Part shown: positions 8,354-15,410 of the stretch, piece after piece | Position numbering within the stretch: the stretch's first letter is position 1 | How the letters are laid out: each line of letters begins with the position of its first letter | Source: Pseudomonadota bacterium | GTDB lineage: Bacteria > Pseudomonadota > Alphaproteobacteria > UBA8366 | DNA length: 61,100 nt | Direction: 5' to 3' | Assembly: GCA_036339585.1 (NCBI GenBank) | Contig: JAYZAS010000013.1 | Span: 1 to 61,100 of the forward strand | The notes under the pieces: generated by a model | The model's input: only the letters and a program-made list of their open reading frames with translations | What the model was told of the DNA's origin: nothing | Database searches by the model: none | Made by a program: the position numbers and the translations under genes

Positions 8354-9481
8354 TTATGGTTTGTAACTCCGTAATTCGTTCCACTGGTCCGTAAAAGAGG
8401 AGGCCATAGCCGGACTTTTGATAACGATTACATTTTCATGGTTCCCCAAAACCGATTTGGTCACAAAGTTGTAACTCCCACTAACGACGTATAAATCATC
8501 AATCACCATAAATTTGTGATGCATGTGTGCCTTCTTCGAACCCATACGGACAGAGTGCACCGCAAGTTTTTTGTATTTCCTTTTTTTAGCCTTTTGGTAA
8601 TCGGTTATGACTTGCACCTCCACTCCTCGGTCAACGGCCTTTGCCAGGGCATCGTAAATTGGATTTGGATATTTTTTGGATCCAACACTTATGCTCCATA
8701 CAGCGACCAAAATTCTTTTTTGAGCTGCTGTAATTGATCGTTTTATTAGTTCCATTCCGGCGTCATTAAAACCAGCAGAAAAATATCCGTCTGCTACTTC
8801 AATCGAAAGACGCGCTGGTAAGCTATGGAAGACTTTTGAAAAGGCATTGGCAAGTTTTGTACTTTCAATATAGATCAAATTTTCGAAGTTGAGATCGGTA
8901 GCACGTTCAGTCCAATTGAAACTGCCTGTTAAAATGCCGTCACCCTGCTGACTTCGCAAAACGACAAATTTGTGATGCATCACAAACCACTTACGTTTCC
9001 GACTAGATTTATAAACACCAAGCATGATTGGCTCCACATTAGGAGTGTCATCAAAAACTTGAGAGCATTTGCCAGTACAATAATTACCGTCAAAAACGCC
9101 GGATGCACTGCGGTGTGATGTCAAACTTTTTACTATTTCTTCATGAGTTGGCTTATAGCTAGCCCATTCGATCGTTTGTGATAGCTCTATCCGCGATAAC
9201 AAAAGATCCTTCGGATCGGAGTCCGCTCCGGGTCGGTCGAAAGCCCAAGCGACGCGTCCAGCTAATGGACCTTTAGCGATTGCCCAAAAGGCGACCCCAT
9301 TATTAGAAAAACGTGTGGCTTTTTCGGTCGCGGCTATCGGATTACATGGAAGGCACCAAATTAGAAGTGTCGCTGTTGCAAGAAGGGTATAGGTTTTCAA
9401 CACATAAAAGAATGAAAATAAACACCGACACCTAGGGTAATTATATGGATTAATTTGGGTGTTTTGTTTGTTTGTTCGCAC
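8354..9481 (-). CDS. Exported phospholipase-D-like protein with one degenerate HKD motif
   Basis: Two PLD-like (HKD) half-domains after an N-terminal hydrophobic export segment (about residues 28-52). First half: HHKFVVL with H169 and K171, but the Asp expected at 176 is Arg, although GSFNWTERA downstream is intact. Second half: HHKFMVIDD with H321, K323 and D328, then SGSYNF. The fold pairs two halves into one active site, so activity may persist through the C-terminal motif or be altered. Relatives include secreted nucleases (Nuc) and phospholipases. The GTG at 9481 is taken as start; a second in-frame GTG at 9403 would place the signal peptide at the very N-terminus. Confidence 0.75.
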   Translation of the reverse strand: MRTNKQNTQINPYNYPRCRCLFSFFYVLKTYTLLATATLLIWCLPCNPIAATEKATRFSNNGVAFWAIAKGPLAGRVAWAFDRPGADSDPKDLLLSRIELSQTIEWASYKPTHEEIVKSLTSHRSASGVFDGNYCTGKCSQVFDDTPNVEPIMLGVYKSSRKRKWFVMHHKFVVLRSQQGDGILTGSFNWTERATDLNFENLIYIESTKLANAFSKVFHSLPARLSIEVADGYFSAGFNDAGMELIKRSITAAQKRILVAVWSISVGSKKYPNPIYDALAKAVDRGVEVQVITDYQKAKKRKYKKLAVHSVRMGSKKAHMHHKFMVIDDLYVVSGSYNFVTKSVLGNHENVIVIKSPAMASSFTDQWNELRSYKP

Positions 9482-9788
9482 GATATTTCTCGAATCTGCA
9501 TGGGGTCATGAACAGGGACACAAGGTAACATGCAATTGTTTGTAATACTCCAATGATTCGCGAACGGGATAGTTTGTTAATAATTGCAGAGATGAGGCAA
9601 ATTCGGTTCTGTTGTCTATTATTAAAAATATTTTGTCAAAAAATGATGTGGATGTTCGTTTAAAGGATCAAATACCCTTTAAATGATTCTCTGACATCTA
9701 CTTTTTTATTTTAAATATCCGGAAAATTTCTCTGTGACGAGTGGTCTAAAATGAAGTAAGGAAAGCGTAACAGGGTAGGAGTGTTACA
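9482..9788. other. Divergent intergenic region upstream of the thioredoxin-like gene
   Basis: About 300 AT-rich bases between the PLD-like gene (minus) and the thioredoxin-like gene (plus). Both promoters should be here. No gene, hairpin or known operator could be supported. Confidence 0.4.
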
Positions 9789-10199
9789 ATGATCAAACAT
9801 TATTTTAAAATCGCGACTTTATTTCTTTTACTATTAGGTGGTCCTTCTGTAGTGCAAGCAGAAACTGACTGGATAGTTTATAAGCCTGGCGTTGTTGAAG
9901 CAGCTGTATCTAAAGGGGATAGTGTTCTTCTTGGTTATCTATCTACTTGGTGAGGAACCTGCGCGCAGCAAAAAAGCGCACTAATGGAGCTCCGTGAGAG
10001 CCATCCGGAATATAATAAGTCTATAAAATTTGTTCTCATCGACTGGGATGATTACGGTTCACACTCTGTTACGACCAGTCGTGATATCCCTCGACGGTCC
10101 ACCCTTGTCTTAATAAGAGATAGGAAAGAAATCGGTCGTCTGGTTGCGGAGACCAGTGTTGAAAAAATAAAACTGCTTTTAGACAAAGGCTTAAAATAG
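9789..10199 (+). CDS. Exported thioredoxin-fold protein, candidate selenoprotein (UGTC active site)
   Basis: Reading through one TGA (9951-9953) gives a 136-residue thioredoxin-family protein: signal peptide 1-24 (MIKHYFKIATLFLLLLGG, cut after VVQA), then LSTW-U55-GT-C58-AQQK, where thioredoxins have W-C-x-x-C. The 78 codons after the TGA keep the fold: KFVLIDWDDYG (central strand), IPRRSTLVLIRD (strand after the usual cis-Pro loop; Ser104 sits where Pro is typical), then KEIGRLVAETS and a C-terminal helix. TAGGAG lies about 9 bases before the ATG, and TAG closes the frame. The only lesion is the catalytic Cys codon itself, so selenocysteine is the best reading. A single-base TGC/TGT-to-TGA mutation or sequencing error is the alternative. 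Likely a periplasmic redox protein. Confidence 0.7.
9951..9993 (+). promoter_or_regulatory. In-frame UGA and SECIS-like stem-loop
   Basis: Directly 3' of the UGA (9951-9953), TGCGC (9960-9964) can pair with GCGCA (9976-9980), leaving an 11-base loop that begins with G. An alternative register pairs GCGC 9963-9966 with 9976-9979. An outer GGA (9954-9956) can pair with TCC (9991-9993). Bacterial SECIS elements are hairpins immediately after the UGA, with an upper stem and a G near the start of the apical loop, so this is compatible. The loop is somewhat close to the UGA compared with the usual spacing. I could not compute folding energies. Confidence 0.45.
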
Positions 10200-10239
10200 G
10201 GGTTTTTTATATTCCGCTGTCGTAAATACTGTTAATTTT

Positions 10240-10623
10240 TTAACACCCTTTGTATTGTTTTTTAACGCACTCGCGAGCAAGCTCTTGTGCTTTTTCAAGT
10301 TGGGACGCAGTCATCCTTTTGGCGATTACGTCCCTGTTTGCGGTTGCGTTTTTGTGTCCTGACGACGCGGCTATATTTGACCATAAATGTGCATACACAT
10401 GGTCCTGTATAATGCCGTGTCCCAATGCATACATAAGACTGAGATTATATTGTGCAGAAACGTGACCCTTCTCAGCCAGCGGTTTCCATTCCTGTAGGGC
10501 AATCGCATAATTCCCTGCTTTATAGGCCGCAACGCCCTTAAAAAAGTCGCCACTCCAACCCGTACTCGCGCTTGAAAGAAACACGGTTATAGTGAAGCAG
10601 AGTGTTGTGAATATTTTATTCAT
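10240..10623 (-). CDS. Secreted Sel1-repeat protein (short paralogue)
   Basis: A 127-residue exported protein: signal peptide 1-24 (MNKIFTTLCFTITVFLSSAS, ending WSG), one clear Sel1 repeat (AALQ-type helix pair, EWKPLAEKGHVSAQYNLSLMY), then a partial repeat with AHLWSNIAASSGH and a C-terminal helix ending AQELARECVKKQYKGC. The end closely matches the middle of the next gene (ELAQECVHKRLRGC), so the two are tandem paralogues about 70 bases apart. Probably a scaffold protein in the periplasm. Confidence 0.75.
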   Translation of the reverse strand: MNKIFTTLCFTITVFLSSASTGWSGDFFKGVAAYKAGNYAIALQEWKPLAEKGHVSAQYNLSLMYALGHGIIQDHVYAHLWSNIAASSGHKNATANRDVIAKRMTASQLEKAQELARECVKKQYKGC

Positions 10624-10692
10624 TTTTTATTTTGCCAATTTAGAAAAAATTTTATGAAGTGTTATGGAGACGTCTTCCGTTTCTTCACTTTA

Positions 10693-11613
10693 TCACTTAG
10701 CGTTATCACCGACTAACCAATATTCTTCTGAAAACCCTATTCGGTAGGCCTGCCTACTTTTCCAAGTGCCAGAATCTGCTCCATGCCAGTCAACACATAC
10801 CAAACCAGGCCACCTCAATTGATTTTTGTCTCCGTTATACCTCCCATATAATTTACCATTCATGTCAGACCAAGACCGCACTGTTCCAAATTGCTTGGTT
10901 GGTGGATGGATTTCTTTGTCGCCCCAAGCCTCATTCCAATTTGGGTTTTTAAAAACATACATACCTTCATAGATATTTCGGGTGGTGAGAAGTACAAAAT
11001 CGGACTGCTTAGCGCAACCTCTGAGCCTTTTGTGCACGCATTCCTGCGCTAATTCTTTGGCAGATGCGAGATCTGCCGGGGTCAGATATTTTTCAAGAAG
11101 ATCTCTGTTTGCAGCAGCATTTTTATTTCCGTTTAGTGCAGCTAAATTCCACCACATATGGGCATAAATATAGTTTTTAGGAATGCCTTTCCCTTTTGCG
11201 TAAGCGTGCCCAAGATTATACTGAGACGGGACATATCCCTGTTGAGCCGCGAGTTGAAACCATTTAAATGAAGCCACCAAATTCTGTGTTTCAGCATTAC
11301 CGGTTGAGATCATTACACCAAGGTTATGCTGCGCGTTAGCATTTCCTTGTTTAGCAGCGAGCTCATACCACTTTCTTGCAGCTTTAAGGTCCTGTGGAAC
11401 ACCCAGCGCCCGTCTATACATTTGGCCAAGATTATACTGGGAAGGAGCGTGCCCCTGTTCGGCAAGCGGTTCCCATAATTCGAATGCAGTTTTGTAATCA
11501 CCGACGCCGTAAGCGGTTAAAGCTTTTTCGAAGTCATTACTCCAACACGCATTGTCGGTGCCAAAAAGTAGAAATATTACCACAGAGATTATTTTGGTTA
11601 ATTTTTTGAACAC
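10693..11613 (-). CDS. Secreted Sel1-repeat protein with extra C-terminal domain
   Basis: A 306-residue exported protein starting with GTG (AGG a few bases upstream) and a signal peptide of about 25 residues. Four Sel1 repeats span about residues 30-190 (repeated pattern WxPLAEQGHAPSQYNLG, YELAAKQGNANAQHNLG, FQLAAQQGYVPSQYNLG). The last 100 residues form a separate, aromatic-rich domain (for example NPNWNEAWGDKEIHPP and GLVCVDWHGADSGTW) absent from the shorter paralogues. That domain is not recognised and may give a binding function. Confidence 0.8.
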   Translation of the reverse strand: MFKKLTKIISVVIFLLFGTDNACWSNDFEKALTAYGVGDYKTAFELWEPLAEQGHAPSQYNLGQMYRRALGVPQDLKAARKWYELAAKQGNANAQHNLGVMISTGNAETQNLVASFKWFQLAAQQGYVPSQYNLGHAYAKGKGIPKNYIYAHMWWNLAALNGNKNAAANRDLLEKYLTPADLASAKELAQECVHKRLRGCAKQSDFVLLTTRNIYEGMYVFKNPNWNEAWGDKEIHPPTKQFGTVRSWSDMNGKLYGRYNGDKNQLRWPGLVCVDWHGADSGTWKSRQAYRIGFSEEYWLVGDNAK

Positions 11614-11797
11614 TTAAACCTGCCAAAATTCTTATTTAGATGAGAGATTGAGAGATCATGAGAAGCCGTTTTCAAATTACTCTTTCTGGGTGGCGTCTTG
11701 CTTATTGTTAGCCTAATGCATCATAATGCATCGTTCCAGCCATCCTATATTCAGTGTTAAATTTCGGTAGGGTAGAAAATAACACTTGGGGAGATCT

Positions 11798-12901
11798 ATG
11801 CCAGAGAGCAAACAAACGCTTAATATTTGGATTGCGTCGTGTGCGCATGTACATAGTGACCTGCTTCATAATCGGCGTAGTTTCGCTGAAGCAGTCGAGC
11901 AAAGTGAAAACGGGGGCAACGAGGGTGGACCATCTTTCGATTGGGATATAATGCTTTATCTCGGCGACTTCGTGGGGACACATCATCCGCCTACAGATAA
12001 AGAGGCTGAAGCCGTTTTGGCCCAACTTAATGCAGTACAAAAACATAAAACATCGCAAATTTATTCAATTGCCGGCAATATAGATGCAAGTGGGCCGGAT
12101 GAAAAAACACAATGGTGGTTTCGTAAATATATTGATCCGGCGGGCGAATGTCCGGAAACATCCGGTGTGAAAAATGAAGACAGGCCTTATCCGGTTGTTG
12201 GCACATGGGAACGCTATCGGTTTAACATTGGAAATGTCACTGTCTTAATGATGGGTGACCGGAACGATGGAGGCCCACCTCAAGGTCGTGCCGAAAAAGG
12301 CGGATGGCCGGCGGGAGCAATTACTGATGAAACATTTGCTTGGTGGCGGGATGCAGTAGAGAATAATGATGATCAGATAATGATTACTTGTGCACATCAT
12401 CTCCTCCGGAATACAACAACGGCAACGGCACCATTTGAGGGAGTTAATGGCGGTTACCACAAGCGTTATGACGACGCAGAGGGTGCCTCTTATTTATATT
12501 TTGTTGGTAACGATCCTAATACGGACCAATTCGAGGATGTATTGAAGGCTAATTCAGGGAAACTCTCCTTTTGGTTCGGAGGTCATACCCATACTCATCC
12601 CGACGATTGCTACGGTGATAAAAGTCTAGTTGAGGAACGCTGGGGCACAACCTTTTGTAATGCCGCTGCGCTTACGCGACATCACGGCAGTTTTGACCGG
12701 AATTTCACTCAGGAAGGCCAGCCTTTACGAACAGGTACACCAATGAGTAGATTGTTAACCTTCACCGAGGGATCTCAAGAGGCAACTCTTAAGTGTTATT
12801 TACATACATCAGATCACGCGCCGCAGGGCTGGTATGAGCCACAAGAACGCATAATTAATCTACCGCAGTCATTTAGCTTTGAGAATAAGAGCATTGGCTA
12901 A
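11798..12901 (+). CDS. Calcineurin-like metallophosphoesterase
   Basis: Dimetal phosphoesterase fold, cytoplasmic (no signal peptide). Motifs in order: SCAHVHSD at the position of the usual DxH (Asp replaced by Cys15), YLGDFVGTHH (GD), IAGNIDASG (GN), CAHHLL, and FGGHTHTHPDD (GHTH). Start ATG 11798 has GGGGAG about six bases upstream. Length is 367 aa. The substrate (phosphomonoester, diester or nucleotide) cannot be told from sequence. The missing first metal-ligand Asp is unusual and may change metal use. Confidence 0.75.
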   Translation: MPESKQTLNIWIASCAHVHSDLLHNRRSFAEAVEQSENGGNEGGPSFDWDIMLYLGDFVGTHHPPTDKEAEAVLAQLNAVQKHKTSQIYSIAGNIDASGPDEKTQWWFRKYIDPAGECPETSGVKNEDRPYPVVGTWERYRFNIGNVTVLMMGDRNDGGPPQGRAEKGGWPAGAITDETFAWWRDAVENNDDQIMITCAHHLLRNTTTATAPFEGVNGGYHKRYDDAEGASYLYFVGNDPNTDQFEDVLKANSGKLSFWFGGHTHTHPDDCYGDKSLVEERWGTTFCNAAALTRHHGSFDRNFTQEGQPLRTGTPMSRLLTFTEGSQEATLKCYLHTSDHAPQGWYEPQERIINLPQSFSFENKSIG

Positions 12902-13008
12902 GGGGAATATATTGATGTTTGTTTTGGAAGGGGTTACCTGCTTGCGAACACCCGCCGTGTTCTGTTGAACCAATGAATTGAACAAAAGGAAAAGGAATAT
13001 GTTGTTAC

Positions 13009-13668
13009 ATGGATGACCCAATTGGCAGTCACCCTACCAGGGAAGAACAATTAGATATTTTAGCGACTATGATCACAGACCAAGCAAAACCAAATGATCA
13101 TGTGCTCGATCTTGGTTGTGGAACTGGCTACGTTGCATCGCTGATTCTCAATAAACGCAGTGACCTTCACCTAACTGGTGTTGATATTAAAGCAGAGTCG
13201 ATAGCTGAAGCTAAAACCAATCTAATCTCTCACGAAGAAAGGACTGATTGGTTTGTTGGCAACCTTGAAGCAATTGAAGAGATCAAAATTCCGGATGTAT
13301 CTTATCAATTTATCATCACAGCTTTAACTTTCCATGATTTACCTGATAGCGCTAAATGGGATGTAATCTCGTTTGCTTCAAAACGTTTGTCTCCCGGGGG
13401 ATTTTTCTTTCTTTATGACCGACTTCGCCTCACAGAGAAAAACTTCTTTTCTTTGCAGAAGTCTATTTGGAATAGGATCGAAAGAGTTTATGGTCGGGGC
13501 ATGCGCTCAGCAGAGAGTTTTGAGGCTTACGAGGCAGATATAATGCCAAACAACAGGCCCGGGCGTTTAGGTGATTACATGGAATGGTTCGATAAAGCAG
13601 GTATGAAAGCCCAAATTTTGCACCTGCATGGCAACGTAGCACTCTTAGGTGGTTCGAAGGTAGGTTGA
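13009..13668 (+). CDS. Class I SAM-dependent methyltransferase
   Basis: A 219-residue Rossmann-fold methyltransferase. The SAM-binding motif I is VLDLGCGTGYVAS (about residues 34-46), followed by LTGVDIKAESIAEAK (acidic residue for the SAM ribose) and FIITALTFHDLPD (motif post-I/II). The product is followed one base later by TauD copy B, so the two are probably co-transcribed and act on one small-molecule pathway. A five-codon frame with a better ribosome site (ATG 12999, after AAAGGAAAAGGAAT) runs through this ATG, hinting at translational coupling. The substrate is unknown. Confidence 0.8.
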   Translation: MDDPIGSHPTREEQLDILATMITDQAKPNDHVLDLGCGTGYVASLILNKRSDLHLTGVDIKAESIAEAKTNLISHEERTDWFVGNLEAIEEIKIPDVSYQFIITALTFHDLPDSAKWDVISFASKRLSPGGFFFLYDRLRLTEKNFFSLQKSIWNRIERVYGRGMRSAESFEAYEADIMPNNRPGRLGDYMEWFDKAGMKAQILHLHGNVALLGGSKVG

Positions 13669-13669
13669 T

Positions 13670-14509
13670 GTGTCTATAGAAATAAATAAAGCTTCAGATG
13701 CAATTGGCGCTGAGATAAGTGGCGTAGACCTATCAATGCCTATTGACCCTAAAACTGTTTCTGAAATTCGCCAGGCATTTTTGGATCATTGTGTGATTTT
13801 CTTCCGCGATCAAAACTTGACAGATGCTGATCTTATGAGAGTAGGGCGGTATTTCGGCGAGCTGCAACCGTTGCCGCCACACCGTCAATTCCCTGGCATG
13901 TACCCTGAGTTGTTAGTGGTCGAGAAAAAACCAGAAGATGTGATTAACTTTGGTTGGGAATGGCACTCCGATACCAGCCACCTTCCTATTCCGTCTTTGG
14001 GATCAATTTTGTATGCATTAGAAGTTCCTAACAACGGTGGTGATACTTTATTTGCCAACCAGTATATTGCGTATGAGACACTCCCAGATGACATTAAAGA
14101 AAAGATAAACCCTCTGAATGCAATTCATGCGAATGGCCGAATTCACAACACGCTAAAGAATAATCGTATCCCGGAAAAGGGCGAAGAGGTTACATCGGCT
14201 GGTTACTCCGATGCGTGGTCGACGCATCCCATTGTCCGCACACACCCCGAAACAAAAAAGAAGGCTCTTTATGTAAATTTAACGCATACTGAGTCTATTG
14301 AAGGCATGACGGTCTCTGAAAGTCAGGATTTACTGCATTTTCTTTATGAGCATTCGACTCAGGACAAGTTTACGTGTCGTTTCAAGTGGACAAAAGGGTC
14401 CATTGCTTTTTGGGATAATCGCTGTTCTCAACATGCAGCACTCAATGATTATCCTGGGGAATACCGATTAATGCACCGAGTGCAGATTAAAGGCACAAAG
14501 CCCGTTTAG
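13670..14509 (+). CDS. TauD/TfdA-family 2-oxoglutarate-dependent dioxygenase (copy B)
   Basis: 279-residue Fe(II)/2-oxoglutarate dioxygenase starting with GTG right after the methyltransferase stop. Signatures: IGAEISGVDLSMPI, the HxD of WEWHSDTSH, GGDTLFANQY, and the distal His and Arg in DNRCSQHAALNDYPGEYRLM. Known relatives cleave taurine or aryloxyalkanoates; this copy differs clearly from copies A and D, so a different substrate is likely. Operon partner: the preceding methyltransferase. Confidence 0.9.
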   Translation: MSIEINKASDAIGAEISGVDLSMPIDPKTVSEIRQAFLDHCVIFFRDQNLTDADLMRVGRYFGELQPLPPHRQFPGMYPELLVVEKKPEDVINFGWEWHSDTSHLPIPSLGSILYALEVPNNGGDTLFANQYIAYETLPDDIKEKINPLNAIHANGRIHNTLKNNRIPEKGEEVTSAGYSDAWSTHPIVRTHPETKKKALYVNLTHTESIEGMTVSESQDLLHFLYEHSTQDKFTCRFKWTKGSIAFWDNRCSQHAALNDYPGEYRLMHRVQIKGTKPV

Positions 14510-14567
14510 TTGGAAGATACTAGTTGGGCTTTAGCGATCGCTAGCTCAAGTGTGCTCTGAATATAAT

Positions 14568-14586
14568 GGCGGGAGGAGAGCCCGCC
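14568..14586. terminator. GC-rich hairpin downstream of TauD copy B
   Basis: GGCGGG (14568-14573), seven-base loop, CCCGCC (14581-14586). It lies 60 bases after the dioxygenase stop in a gap of about 300 bases with no gene. There is no U-tract, so termination is only suggested. Nothing else is seen in 14510-14804. Confidence 0.4.
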
Positions 14587-14804
14587 GCAGTTCCCAGAAA
14601 TCCAGTGTTTACGGCGGCAACTAAATCTCAGCCCAAATTTTCTCTGGCGCAGTCTTTTTCATATTTGGATTGTGGTTAGTAGAAAAGCAAAAAGTGTTTG
14701 GCAAAGGTACAGTTTTGTTGGGTAGCTTTTTGTAAGTATTTACCTTTTTAAAATTGGTTTGTTTACAAAATAAGGTATCACTGCTTGATGGGTACAGCCT
14801 TGTT

Positions 14805-15269
14805 TTATATATCTATTGGCAGTTTTGTAGTGTAAATAAGTTCTTCCATCGAAAGCAACGCCGTAACATTAAATATGTCAATGTCTCTTGTTAACGATTG
14901 ATAGAACCGATCATAGGCGGCCGCGTCGGGCACCCTTACCTTAAGGATATAGTCAATATCTCCGGCTAGCCTGTGTGCTTCCAAAATCTCCGGCCTCCGT
15001 CTTAGAGCCTCCAAAAATCTTTTACTCCACTCAACTTCGTGCTGTGAAGTTTTTATAAGAACATAAAAACACATACCAAAGCCCAGCAGGTCTGAATCTA
15101 GCAGGGCTACTTGCTTGTTAATAAATCCATTTTTTTTAAGTTTTTTGATACGGTTCCACACAGGTGTTTTGGACGATCCCACTAAGGTTGCGATATCCTC
15201 CAAGGACTGTGAGGCGTCTTCCTGCAGAGCAGAAAGTATTTTTTGATCAAGGCTATCAATATTATTCAT
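14805..15269 (-). CDS. Lrp/AsnC-family transcriptional regulator
   Basis: 154-residue DNA-binding protein: N-terminal AsnC-type helix-turn-helix (about residues 4-50, SLEDIATLVGSSKTPVWNRI with recognition helix), then the RAM ligand-binding domain (FYVLIKTSQHE; GDIDYILKVRVPD; FNVTALLSMEELIYT). It is divergent from the cysG sulfite-reductase operon, an arrangement seen in other alphaproteobacteria, and probably controls it in response to an amino acid or a sulfur metabolite. An imperfect palindrome in the shared promoter region is a candidate site. Confidence 0.9.
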   Translation of the reverse strand: MNNIDSLDQKILSALQEDASQSLEDIATLVGSSKTPVWNRIKKLKKNGFINKQVALLDSDLLGFGMCFYVLIKTSQHEVEWSKRFLEALRRRPEILEAHRLAGDIDYILKVRVPDAAAYDRFYQSLTRDIDIFNVTALLSMEELIYTTKLPIDI

Positions 15270-15362
15270 CGTTCAATGAAGTCTGGGTTTTCTAGTAATT
15301 AATTCTAAAAATATGAATAAATGTAAAATATAATCCCTTTTATACGAAAACAAGGGTGTTTT

Positions 15363-15381
15363 TGTGGAAAAATATTCTACA
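15363..15381. promoter_or_regulatory. Candidate Lrp/AsnC operator before cysG
   Basis: TGTGGAAAAATATTCTACA: seven-base arms match in six positions around an AT-rich centre, ending 29 bases before the cysG ATG and about 95 bases from the lrp start. The size and AT-rich core resemble AsnC-family sites. The assignment is inferred from position. Confidence 0.4.
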
Positions 15382-15410
15382 TAATAGGAAAAAGGCTGTA
15401 TGGTAGCGAT

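Noticed and set aside
9951-9953. TGA read as Trp under an altered genetic code
   Set aside because: Several intact genes here end in TGA (for example at 13666, 28132 and 6957), so TGA is a normal stop; Trp would also give a WWGTC motif, which is not functional.
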